A stretch of 64,000 nucleotides of DNA from Flavobacterium sp. ov086 (lineage in GTDB: Bacteria > Bacteroidota > Bacteroidia > Flavobacteriales > Flavobacteriaceae): positions 1-64,000 of the forward strand of contig NZ_FZNL01000012.1 of assembly GCF_900187965.1 (NCBI RefSeq), given 5' to 3'. Position 1 is the stretch's first letter. Each line of letters starts with the position of its first letter. Positions 13,996-22,370 of the stretch are shown piece by piece. The notes beneath the pieces were generated by a model. That model was not told where the DNA came from and did not search any database. It saw only the letters and a program-made list of their open reading frames with translations. The position numbers were made by a program, and so were the translations under genes.

Positions 13996-15880
13996 ACTAA
14001 AAATAGATTCTAAAAATGCATTTCCAAAAGGAGGTATTTTTATTAAAAGTACATCGCCAAAAATTTGGCTGGAGCAAATTCAGTTTATCGGTTTATCCCT
14101 AAATTCGGTACAGGTTTTTGCAGTTCCGGATGTTACTGCAAATGAGCTTTATGGATGTTTAGTGGTTTTGAACCAAAATAAAATAAAGGCAGGAGATATT
14201 GGTAAAAATAACTTTTATCAATTGGTAGAAAACAAGTTGTTTATTCCTGAAAACACTACGATTGTACCGCAACTTGCAAAAGAAGAGTGGCGTAAATTGT
14301 TTTCGGATAATTATCATTTTTTGCATCCCGAAATTGGTTTAGTCGAGCTGAAAGAAGCTGTAGAATGGGAAAATCTGATACAAGTTCCGGCAGTAAAAGA
14401 AAAGAATGTTATTGAACCTTCAAAGACGGTTTCGATCCCCAATTTTATTTCTTCTTTGCGCATTGAGGTTGATAAGGAAAAAATCCTGGAAGCAATAGAA
14501 AATCCGACTTCTGATCAGGAAATCCCTGAAGAATTGCCTTTTGATTTGCAAAAATTAGTAAATGGAAATCAGCAGGAAATGGATAAGTTTTTAGAACTTA
14601 TGGATAAAAATCCTGAGTTGGCATTGCAATTGGCGATTCCTTTGGATACAATGGGAACTTCAAGAGGCGGACACTTTGGACAGTTTTCTTTTGATACAAG
14701 AGGACTTAATGAAGCTGGTGGATTTAATGGATCTAGTAGTGGTATTGTAGATAATGGCGGCGGGTTTAGGGATATTAATGGAAATCGATATGATGCAGAT
14801 ACACGAAGAGAATCTCCTGTTTTATCTGATGGAGTTAATCCTTTTCTTAAAGTTTTCAGATTTGGTTCCGTAATCCTTTTTATCATACTGATGAGGAGCT
14901 TTGATCCGGATTACTCACATTTTGAATTTAGTTCCTTATTTAAGGGGTTTTCCGGTTTTTTGATTTTAGCACTTATTGTGTGGTTCTTTTTTTCGCTTTT
15001 TTCCGGTAGAAGCAGTAGTAATAGTAGTAGTGAGAGTACAAATATTGGAGGAAATACTCCAATGACTTCTGGGAGACCAGCGTATTCAGGTGGTTCAGCA
15101 TTGATAGATTCAGATCGATTTAGTACTTTGGAAAATAGATATGAAAAACTGGCAGAAGAATTTATAGCCAAAAAAGACTATCAGAAAGCTGCTAATATCT
15201 ATTTGAAATTATTAAAAAAATATCCTAAGGCGGCAGATATTTTAGAAAAAGGAGAGTTGTATACAGAAGCAGCAGCAGTTTATTTAAAGTATTGCAATAA
15301 CAGGCAAAAAGCTGCGGAATGTTATGAAAAAGGACGCGCTTATAATGAGGCAATTGAGCTCTATAAAGAACTCGATAATGATGAAAAAGTGGGTGATTTA
15401 TACTTGGTTTTAAAAAACAGGAAAGAAGCCAACAAACATTTTAGAAAAGTAATCGAAAGCTACAAAGAGAATTTTCAATATGTAAAAGCATCATTGGTTT
15501 ACAGAGATAAAATTGAAGATATAACCGAAGCACAGGAATTACTTATAGTGGGTTGGCGAACGAATAAAGATGCCGGAAGATGTCTTAATAATTATTTTGC
15601 AAATATTAAATCGGCAGAAGATTTATCTCTTGCGATACCAAATATTTACAAAAGCGAGGTGACCTCAGACAATGCGATAACGTTTCTTAATTTATTGAAA
15701 CATGAGTTTAGCAGATTTGAAGCTGTCGAAGAAGTTACCAAAAACATTGCTTACGAAATCGTGGCTGAACGTATTGATGAAAAACCGGATGTTGCTTCAG
15801 AATTACTGAGTTTTAATCCTAATAATAAAGCAATACTCAAAGATGTTATGAAGTATAAATGGAAGCGAAAGAAGGCGTAA
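13985..15880 (+). CDS. Membrane-anchored TPR protein of the MoxR operon
   Basis: This 631-residue protein overlaps the preceding gene by 11 bases. The N-terminal 130 residues form an uncharacterised domain, possibly bpX-like. A Gly/Ser/Asn-rich linker (about 225-280) leads to two hydrophobic segments at about 290-305 (FGSVILFIILM) and 318-336 (FSGFLILALIVWFFFSLFSG). A Ser-rich linker and repeated helical units follow (AEEFIAKKDYQKAANIYLKL, YTEAAAVYLKY, YNEAIELYKEL), typical of TPRs, at about 380-520. It could tether the MoxR/vWA complex to the membrane and bind clients. It is the last gene of the operon, with a terminator 26 bases downstream. Confidence 0.7.
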   Translation: MELKLKIDSKNAFPKGGIFIKSTSPKIWLEQIQFIGLSLNSVQVFAVPDVTANELYGCLVVLNQNKIKAGDIGKNNFYQLVENKLFIPENTTIVPQLAKEEWRKLFSDNYHFLHPEIGLVELKEAVEWENLIQVPAVKEKNVIEPSKTVSIPNFISSLRIEVDKEKILEAIENPTSDQEIPEELPFDLQKLVNGNQQEMDKFLELMDKNPELALQLAIPLDTMGTSRGGHFGQFSFDTRGLNEAGGFNGSSSGIVDNGGGFRDINGNRYDADTRRESPVLSDGVNPFLKVFRFGSVILFIILMRSFDPDYSHFEFSSLFKGFSGFLILALIVWFFFSLFSGRSSSNSSSESTNIGGNTPMTSGRPAYSGGSALIDSDRFSTLENRYEKLAEEFIAKKDYQKAANIYLKLLKKYPKAADILEKGELYTEAAAVYLKYCNNRQKAAECYEKGRAYNEAIELYKELDNDEKVGDLYLVLKNRKEANKHFRKVIESYKENFQYVKASLVYRDKIEDITEAQELLIVGWRTNKDAGRCLNNYFANIKSAEDLSLAIPNIYKSEVTSDNAITFLNLLKHEFSRFEAVEEVTKNIAYEIVAERIDEKPDVASELLSFNPNNKAILKDVMKYKWKRKKA

Positions 15881-15905
15881 TGATTACTTTAAAACAAAAA
15901 TAAAA

Positions 15906-15934
15906 GAAGCCGTTTCAGTAAATGAAACGGCTTC
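15906..15934. terminator. Bidirectional terminator between convergent operons
   Basis: GAAGCCGTTTCA (15906-15917), loop GTAAA, TGAAACGGCTTC (15923-15934), a 12-bp perfect stem. It lies between the + strand MoxR operon and the - strand SWIM/WGR genes. Its sequence is nearly identical to the hairpin at 20689-20713 after the second SWIM gene. Confidence 0.85.
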
Positions 15935-15973
15935 TTTATGTTATTTTATTTCAAGTTGAATTAAAAAGTTGTT

Positions 15974-17302
15974 TTAAGAAATCGTCATTTTAACTCCCAA
16001 AATATGTTTACAAATTCCTCTTTTACCCTGATAAGCGGTGAACCAATCGCAAGTACATCTTTGCGAATTACTATCGATAATTACTTTGTGTACAACGCCG
16101 GAACCTTTTACTTTGGCTTCAATATAATCAGCTCTTCGTTCGACGATTTCGATATCTTCGTTATCGATTAGTTTTTTTGCATTTTTAAGTCTTGGATTTA
16201 GCGATAAAATACGTTCGGTTTTAAAAGGAAGACGACGATAGAAATGTGCTTTTTCACTTAAATCATAGCCCAATAATCCCATAGAAGATAAATTTGAAGT
16301 CAGATTATCCATCGTGCCAAAATCGATATCATTTTCGATAGAAAGCATTGTTGGGTCAAAAGTTTCGTTCGATTTTAGTAAACTGTTCAAACCGTAAACC
16401 CATTCTATTGGTAAGTTTTCGGTCATGGTTTCCAGTACATTTCCTTCGCCAGAAAATCCTCTGTATGAATCTGGAGAAAAAGCCATTAAAAGCTGCATTT
16501 TTCCAAATTCAGCAATTATCGCACAGGTTTGTTGGTCTGATGATTCATAAATGTAAATTTTATCTACAATTGCGAGAATTCCTTCTAACAAACGCAATCT
16601 TTGCACGCCGCCAATTCTAACGCTGTCGGCTGTAGCCAAAGTCGAAAACATAAATTTCCCGGCTCTTTTGGTAATAAAAAAATCACCTTTTACGGTTCCT
16701 TTTGGTAAACTTTGAAACAATTGAATTGTCTGAATTTTGTTCAATTCAAACTTAATATCCATATCTGCCAGATACAACTGAACGCTCGTTAAACCTTTTA
16801 TCCAGCGCATGGGCAAAGTCACTTTTTTCTCCGTCACTTTTGCCTTGCTGGTAATCACCTGAACGTCCTGCTGACCAACGGCAAGTGTTACTTTTTCATT
16901 TTTCTGAATTGCGTTTAAGGCATTCAGCATCGGATCATTAAAATCGACATTCGTAGTTCCGTTGGCGATAAATTCTCCGTCTATCGCTTCAGGTTTCATA
17001 TCCAGTCTTACATAAACGCCATTACAAGACGAAAAACCTTCAAAACGCAATCGCTCAGATCCCGCTGAAACGATGGGATCACGAAGACTTGGCGGAATTG
17101 GTCCAAAACTGGAACGAACGACTTTGGCAATTGTCGTCCAGCATTTTGCCGTAACATAAGGATCAGTCAGACTTCCCCAGAAAAAACACGGAATGTTATT
17201 GACTTCTTCAATTTCGGTTTGATGGGCGAGAACCAGATTGTTGATGCCTTTGGTTTTACTGTAAGTAGAAATTCCTTTGTAATTATATTCGAGATCTGTC
17301 AT
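15974..17302 (-). CDS. SWIM zinc-finger protein 1 (YehQ-like)
   Basis: This protein has 442 residues. The C-terminus carries the SWIM motif CxC...CxH: RCTCDWFTAYQGKRGICKHI with C416, C418, C431 and H433. The body is shared with the second SWIM protein in outline (LPMRWIKGL; GGVQRLRLLEGILAIVD). SWIM domains bind zinc and mediate DNA or protein contacts. It begins five bases after the WGR/HEAT gene's stop, so the two form a pair. WGR and SWIM proteins accompany MoxR and vWA genes in the E. coli yeh cluster. It lacks an obvious winged helix comparable to the 548-residue paralogue. Confidence 0.8.
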   Translation of the reverse strand: MTDLEYNYKGISTYSKTKGINNLVLAHQTEIEEVNNIPCFFWGSLTDPYVTAKCWTTIAKVVRSSFGPIPPSLRDPIVSAGSERLRFEGFSSCNGVYVRLDMKPEAIDGEFIANGTTNVDFNDPMLNALNAIQKNEKVTLAVGQQDVQVITSKAKVTEKKVTLPMRWIKGLTSVQLYLADMDIKFELNKIQTIQLFQSLPKGTVKGDFFITKRAGKFMFSTLATADSVRIGGVQRLRLLEGILAIVDKIYIYESSDQQTCAIIAEFGKMQLLMAFSPDSYRGFSGEGNVLETMTENLPIEWVYGLNSLLKSNETFDPTMLSIENDIDFGTMDNLTSNLSSMGLLGYDLSEKAHFYRRLPFKTERILSLNPRLKNAKKLIDNEDIEIVERRADYIEAKVKGSGVVHKVIIDSNSQRCTCDWFTAYQGKRGICKHILGVKMTIS

Positions 17303-17307
17303 TTTCT

Positions 17308-20300
17308 TTATTTTAAAATTTGCTTAATCAATGATTTAAGCGATGCATTATCTTTCCATTTTTCGAAGAAAACAATTGCTTCCGCGGATGGTTTCTGATT
17401 GGTTTTGGTCAGGATATCAAGATAATTTTCTACTATTTTCTTGAAGTTGGTTGGTAATTTTTCTTTTAAATCGAGATTGGCAAAGAAAGAGTTCAGCAAC
17501 TTCAATAAAGCATTATTATGCAAAGGCGAAACATCTTTTATGGCGATTAATCCGTCGACTAATCTTAGGAATACGCCATATTTTTCAGTTGCGAGATATG
17601 CAATTTTCTGAGCAAAAAGTTCAATGTCTATAACTTGTTTTTCGATTAAATGAATCAAAACTTCAGATGCCAGTAATCGCAAATCTTTCTTTTCCTGAAA
17701 GAAACAGCAAGCATACAAAAGCAAACTAATATCTGAGAATCGAAATTCAGGGCGGTTAACTACGTCCAGAAAACCTTTTAATTCCGGTTTTGCGCCATCG
17801 GCAATATTACAATTATGTAATAAAGTCAATGCCAGCGCATCTGAGTTTTGTGGTGTAAGACTGTGCCAGAAATAGGTGTTTCCTGCATAATTTAGATTAT
17901 AGTCCCAAGTGTTTGATCTCTTGTAAACATCCTGGCTGTACAACAAATAATTGGGGATTTTAGAATAATTAGGCAAGTCAAATCCTAGTTCGTACCACGA
18001 TGGCGTTCTTTCTTTTTCTTTGGTTTGATAATTCGTCCACTCGTTCCATTTTTCCTTAAACTCGACCTGAGGTTTAAAAGGAGATACCACAAACGGAATC
18101 TCTTTTAGATACGTATTTTCGAATTCAGGGAAAGTATCGTTTGGATAAAAAGTTCTTGCCGCAACAGCCCAAAGCGATAAGTTTCCGGTTTCTTTTGTCG
18201 TTTTACCCATTGTTGCCAATAGTTTTGAGAATAAAGAGGTGGAATCTAAATTTAGTTTTTCATCGGCACCAAGACAAAACGATAAAAGCTGTTTGAGTTC
18301 GCCTTCTATGTTATTCAACAACGGAATCGCCTCTTCGACATTTTCTCTCGGCATACGCGCGATTGCAATAGCCAAATCGACAGAATCAATCTCTTCATTA
18401 GTATTTTGGTAGGCAATAATTCTTTCTAATAAAACCTTTGGAGCAACCCAATATGGTTTATGACTTGGAAAAGAAAGTAGAGGCAAAGCAGAGTTCGTAT
18501 CTATTTTTTGCTGTACTTTTTCGAGTAAAGGCTGCATTAACAAAGTGGTATTAATCTTTGAATAATGATTGACTTTGCTGTTGAATTTGTTATCGATATT
18601 TGGGATTTTATGCAATAAAAATGCCTTCACGAAATTTTTGTGAATTGCTTCGAAATAATTTTTCTGCAATTGTTTTTCGTAAGGCTGCAACTGCGGTGAA
18701 TAATCTGTCGGAAACAAATTTCGTTGCGAAATGTAAATATTCAATAGAATTTCTGAATCTAATGTTTCTTCTGAATTTATGAAATTTCCAAATTGAAAAA
18801 CAACATCATTCCAATCCTTAGGCAATTGAACTTCTTCTGTAAGCAATAATTCTTGTTGAGGTTCGAATGTATATTCTTCTAAAGCAGAATCATCAAGAAC
18901 TAAATCGCCTTCATTTAGAAACTGAGTTAATCCTGATTTTATATTTCCCTGCATTAATGTTACATAAGAAGATAATTTCTCTTTAAGAACTTTATCTTTT
19001 ACGTTCGCAATTTTGGTAATTATTTTGGTAGCGCGTTCCTGCAAAGCGAGATCGGCAATTACATAAACATCGGCAATAATTGATGCAATCGTTGCGCTTA
19101 GTTTAGGATTTGATTTGGTGATTTTTTCCAGAATTGGCAAAACATTTTTAATGGCTGCTTTGCAATCGCTTCGCATCATTAAAGGTTCGAGCCACTCGAG
19201 AAATGATTTGGTTTTGAATTTTGGATGATCGTATATTTTCTTAATCAATTCAATTCCGTAACTAGTTATTGGCGGATAAGGATGGTGTAAATACGAGAAT
19301 ATGTTTTCCTGTAGAACAATAAGCTCATCCGGTGTAACATTAAATTCATCTATTCTTTTTCTAAAAAACGATTTCAGGTTATTATTCCATTCTTTAGTTT
19401 GAATCAGGATAGCATTTTCGATAAAAAACGCACGATCCATCTTTTTTTCGTCTAATAATGATTTATAGATAATAGCCCAAGTCTGAAATTCATCATGTTT
19501 TTGCTTATCATTTTCCCTAAAAAAGCTGTTGTGCAGAATCGTTTCATAATTAAACAATTCCGGAATATCCCTTTGCCAGGTTAGTTGGTCATTCAATGAC
19601 GTATTAATAAATCTTCGGGTCTTCATTTTGGCACGCCACTCATTTGTTGCTGCCAGAGTCAGCGCATATAATTCAGGATTAAATTGCAGTAAATTGTGTT
19701 CTTCTAATTTGCGAAGTGTATGGTAGTTGAAACCAACCCAGTCTTGTCTTTTTACTTTTTCTAAAATAAAAGTATCGAGCCAATTGGGTTTTGCCCACAA
19801 TAAAACCTCCATAACCTGAGGTTTTTCGTCAATTTCGTTCAGCAAACTCAAAGCTTCATCCCAGGAATTGATATCTGCTTTATCAAATAAAGCGATGGCA
19901 CTAAGCGTAATAATGTCGTTTTGCTTTTTATCGCCGCGGGTTCCCCAGCCATAATCGTGTTTGTCTTTTTTTACATAACCCGGATCTTTTGTAAGATCAG
20001 TATACGTCATAAAATAACGTTTACTTTTTTTGATGAGTTTTTTTAAAGCTTCAATATTCCCTTTTGATTTTTCTTTTAGAAAAGGTAACAGTAAATCTAT
20101 ATTTTTAGATTTTATAATAGCGTCATATTCTTCAAGAACTTCATCGGATTTAGCGCTTTTAGCTGTTTTTGGTTTTGAAGCTGCAGCAACATCACCAGTT
20201 TCTGAATATCCTTTTTTTATTTTTTCGGCAAGTATTTTTTCTGCTGATTTCAGAGATTCTTCCTCTGTAGAGAATTTTTTGGTTTGAGAAGTTCCCGATG

Positions 20301-20400
20301 TTCCGTTTTTACCATAAATCACCGTATATTCTAATCCCGTAACTTCAATTTGCCAAAACTTATCTGAGTTTCCGTCTATGTATTTTAAATTTTTTTTCAT
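17308..20400 (-). CDS. WGR-domain protein with long HEAT/ARM-like repeat region 1
   Basis: This 1030-residue protein starts with a WGR domain (MKKNLKYIDGNSDKFWQIEV and YGKNGTSG in place of the canonical WGRxG, residues about 1-65). A Lys/Ala-rich linker and about 900 helical residues in repeated pairs follow, consistent with HEAT/ARM solenoids (for example SLNEIDEKPQVMEVLLWAKP). WGR domains bind nucleic acid, as in PARP proteins; the E. coli counterpart is YehI/MolR. The gene is paired with the downstream SWIM gene and is a paralogue in layout of the 22371-25661 gene. Confidence 0.8.
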   Translation of the reverse strand: MKKNLKYIDGNSDKFWQIEVTGLEYTVIYGKNGTSGTSQTKKFSTEEESLKSAEKILAEKIKKGYSETGDVAAASKPKTAKSAKSDEVLEEYDAIIKSKNIDLLLPFLKEKSKGNIEALKKLIKKSKRYFMTYTDLTKDPGYVKKDKHDYGWGTRGDKKQNDIITLSAIALFDKADINSWDEALSLLNEIDEKPQVMEVLLWAKPNWLDTFILEKVKRQDWVGFNYHTLRKLEEHNLLQFNPELYALTLAATNEWRAKMKTRRFINTSLNDQLTWQRDIPELFNYETILHNSFFRENDKQKHDEFQTWAIIYKSLLDEKKMDRAFFIENAILIQTKEWNNNLKSFFRKRIDEFNVTPDELIVLQENIFSYLHHPYPPITSYGIELIKKIYDHPKFKTKSFLEWLEPLMMRSDCKAAIKNVLPILEKITKSNPKLSATIASIIADVYVIADLALQERATKIITKIANVKDKVLKEKLSSYVTLMQGNIKSGLTQFLNEGDLVLDDSALEEYTFEPQQELLLTEEVQLPKDWNDVVFQFGNFINSEETLDSEILLNIYISQRNLFPTDYSPQLQPYEKQLQKNYFEAIHKNFVKAFLLHKIPNIDNKFNSKVNHYSKINTTLLMQPLLEKVQQKIDTNSALPLLSFPSHKPYWVAPKVLLERIIAYQNTNEEIDSVDLAIAIARMPRENVEEAIPLLNNIEGELKQLLSFCLGADEKLNLDSTSLFSKLLATMGKTTKETGNLSLWAVAARTFYPNDTFPEFENTYLKEIPFVVSPFKPQVEFKEKWNEWTNYQTKEKERTPSWYELGFDLPNYSKIPNYLLYSQDVYKRSNTWDYNLNYAGNTYFWHSLTPQNSDALALTLLHNCNIADGAKPELKGFLDVVNRPEFRFSDISLLLYACCFFQEKKDLRLLASEVLIHLIEKQVIDIELFAQKIAYLATEKYGVFLRLVDGLIAIKDVSPLHNNALLKLLNSFFANLDLKEKLPTNFKKIVENYLDILTKTNQKPSAEAIVFFEKWKDNASLKSLIKQILK

Positions 20401-20449
20401 GCTGTTTTAAGAACTGAAATTGATTAAAAAGAAAGTGTGCGTATATTCT

Positions 20450-20457
20450 CAAAAATA
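20450..20457 (-). promoter_or_regulatory. Candidate promoter -7 box upstream of WGR gene 1
   Basis: Minus-strand TATTTTTG fits TAnnTTTG, about 50 bases above the start codon at 20400. No clear -33 TTG at standard spacing. It suggests the first WGR-SWIM pair can be transcribed independently of the retron operon. Confidence 0.35.
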
Positions 20458-20537
20458 TAAAATTATTAAGGTTTATCGGGTGTTTTTAAAGCAAAATTTA
20501 GGTTAAAATTGTTAGAGGTGTCATAAGTCTTTCAGAA

Positions 20538-20636
20538 TTAGAGGAGTCGTCCTATTGGAGAAATAACAGCTAATTTAAATCCATGATTATAATCTCTTTG
20601 ACTTCGTCTTTCTGGTTCGTTTTCAGGTAAATTCAT
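20538..20636 (-). pseudogene. Remnant of an IS3-type transposase OrfA N-terminus
   Basis: A 32-codon minus-strand ORF reads MNLPENEPERRSQRDYNHGF then KLAVISPIGRLL. The 'RRSQRDYN.GFKLAVI' wording matches the N-terminus of helix-turn-helix OrfA transposases in Bacteroidota as I remember them; the rest is missing. It lies between the two WGR-SWIM pairs and shows past transposition in this gap (20401-20720). Confidence 0.5.
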
Positions 20637-20688
20637 AATAAGTCAATTTTATGTCAACTTATTTTATGACGAGGCACAAAAAGAAAAA

Positions 20689-20713
20689 AAGCCGTTTCAT
20701 TTTGAAACGGCTT
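20689..20713 (-). terminator. Terminator after SWIM gene 2
   Basis: AAGCCGTTTCA, loop TTT, TGAAACGGCTT. The stem and the following 'ctttatgttat' repeat the terminator at 15906-15934, each just below a SWIM gene. Confidence 0.8.
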
Positions 20714-20720
20714 CTTTATG

Positions 20721-22367
20721 TTATGATGTTGCTTTTGTATGCAATGACATTCTGGTTGCCAGAATATGTTCGCAAGGTCCTTTTCGCAATTGATTTGATT
20801 TGTAAAAAGAACATTCACAATTGCCCTCAATAAGTCGGTTGTCTTTGTCTAAAACTGCCAAAGTATTATAAGTGAATTCTTTACTGGTTACTTTTCCTTT
20901 GATCTGCAATTTATCTTCTTTTACCGAAGAAGTAATTCTTATACGATTTTCGGTAATATATTGATTTGCAATTTCTTCTTGCGGACTTGCGAAACGCAAT
21001 GTTTTCATATTCAAAGGTTCCTGCGTTAATTCCCTTACACGATATAATCCTAAATTCAAATCATAAATTACTCGTCCCGCCTGAGTATAAGCTGTCAATG
21101 AAGCCGAAACTACCGAAGGATCGAGATTTAGTTTTTTAGATAAATTATCAGAAGTATCAAACCAGTTTTCTTTTAAAGCATTGAAAACTTTTTCCTGCGT
21201 AAATAAATCAACAGTACTTCTTGGCGCCATTAAATCAAAATTTCCTGCTGTACTCCAATCGTTTTTAGTCCATCCTGATAATCCTAAAGTATAAGACATA
21301 TCGCCTAAATCAGCAATGAAAAAGGATGGTAAACCAGAGCCTAATAAAACGACTTTAAAATTTTGTGCAATAGGAATAAGCCTTTCTAAAATAAGCAATC
21401 GGCGTCTTCCCCAAATACGAATTGTTTTAGCCTCATTTCCTTGAAAAACAGAACGATGAAAGGTAATTTCGTCATGCGATGGCTCAAATATTGCTTTGAT
21501 AGGTTTGTCCGGTTCCAGTACAAATCTTAGAGCTCTTGGTCCTTTCTTTTCTTTGAAACGACGCAAATATTGGCACAAGCTAAAAATATCCATTGGATGT
21601 AAATCAAGCACAGTTGCCGGTAAAGTCATAGCAGAACTTACTTGCAAAAATCCTCTAACCCAGGAATCCGGTAAATCTATTTTTACCTCTTTATAAACTT
21701 GTTCGTTAGTTGTTTTTGCTTCAAAACCAGATGGATCGATCTTAAACTCGGTTTCTTTGTAATTTCTTATTTTTTGGAATTCATTGTACAATCCTTCTGA
21801 ATAATCAATATTTGTCGTACCACATTTAAAGTCACTGATTTCTGTAAATATATTATAGTTACAGCTTAATTTTCCATAAGAAGATTCGTCTTTACTGAAA
21901 CATTCAAAAAATACTTCGTCTGGATGTACTGTAATTACCGGATCTAAAACGTACCAGGCATCTTTATCGTTTTTATATAAATAGTCAAAATAGGCACTTT
22001 TGGCTTTGTTATAAGGTCCTAAAACGGTTCTTTTCTCTTTTTGAACAACGCTTAATTCTTCTTTTAATTCCTGAATACGGGCACGGACATTTTCAATTTG
22101 AAAGTCCGCCATATATTCGCTCAGCCAAAGTTTTTCTTGCTCTGCTGCCCATAATTTATATTCTTCTTTATCCTTAGGGGAAAAACGTAAATCAGAAATT
22201 ACCACATCATGCAATGCAGAAATAGCTTCTCTAAAGGCTATTTTTTGATTTAGTTTTCCAACAAAAAAAGTAGGTTCCCTAAGTGTATCAGGAGAAAAAC
22301 TCATTCCCGTACTAGTAGAAGTGTTATTTACAATGGTGCTTCCGCTGTATTTATAATCAAATAACAT
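20721..22367 (-). CDS. Winged-helix SWIM zinc-finger protein (retron-associated)
   Basis: This protein has 548 residues. An N-terminal charged helical region (about 40-120; KDKEEYKLWAAEQEKLWLSE) precedes a beta-rich middle. A winged-helix-like segment follows at about 395-445 (FTQEKVFNALKENWFDTSDN, LSKKLNLDPSVVSASLTAYT, GRVIYDLNLGLYRV). The C-terminal SWIM motif is CECSFYKSNQLRKGPCEHIL, with C517, C519, C532 and H534. This is the WH-SWIM protein expected beside an ARM protein and RT in type XIII retrons, as I recall that class. It follows the ARM gene by three bases and should be the last gene of the retron operon. A DNA-contacting or effector role is inferred. Confidence 0.8.
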   Translation of the reverse strand: MLFDYKYSGSTIVNNTSTSTGMSFSPDTLREPTFFVGKLNQKIAFREAISALHDVVISDLRFSPKDKEEYKLWAAEQEKLWLSEYMADFQIENVRARIQELKEELSVVQKEKRTVLGPYNKAKSAYFDYLYKNDKDAWYVLDPVITVHPDEVFFECFSKDESSYGKLSCNYNIFTEISDFKCGTTNIDYSEGLYNEFQKIRNYKETEFKIDPSGFEAKTTNEQVYKEVKIDLPDSWVRGFLQVSSAMTLPATVLDLHPMDIFSLCQYLRRFKEKKGPRALRFVLEPDKPIKAIFEPSHDEITFHRSVFQGNEAKTIRIWGRRRLLILERLIPIAQNFKVVLLGSGLPSFFIADLGDMSYTLGLSGWTKNDWSTAGNFDLMAPRSTVDLFTQEKVFNALKENWFDTSDNLSKKLNLDPSVVSASLTAYTQAGRVIYDLNLGLYRVRELTQEPLNMKTLRFASPQEEIANQYITENRIRITSSVKEDKLQIKGKVTSKEFTYNTLAVLDKDNRLIEGNCECSFYKSNQLRKGPCEHILATRMSLHTKATS

Positions 22368-22370
22368 AAC

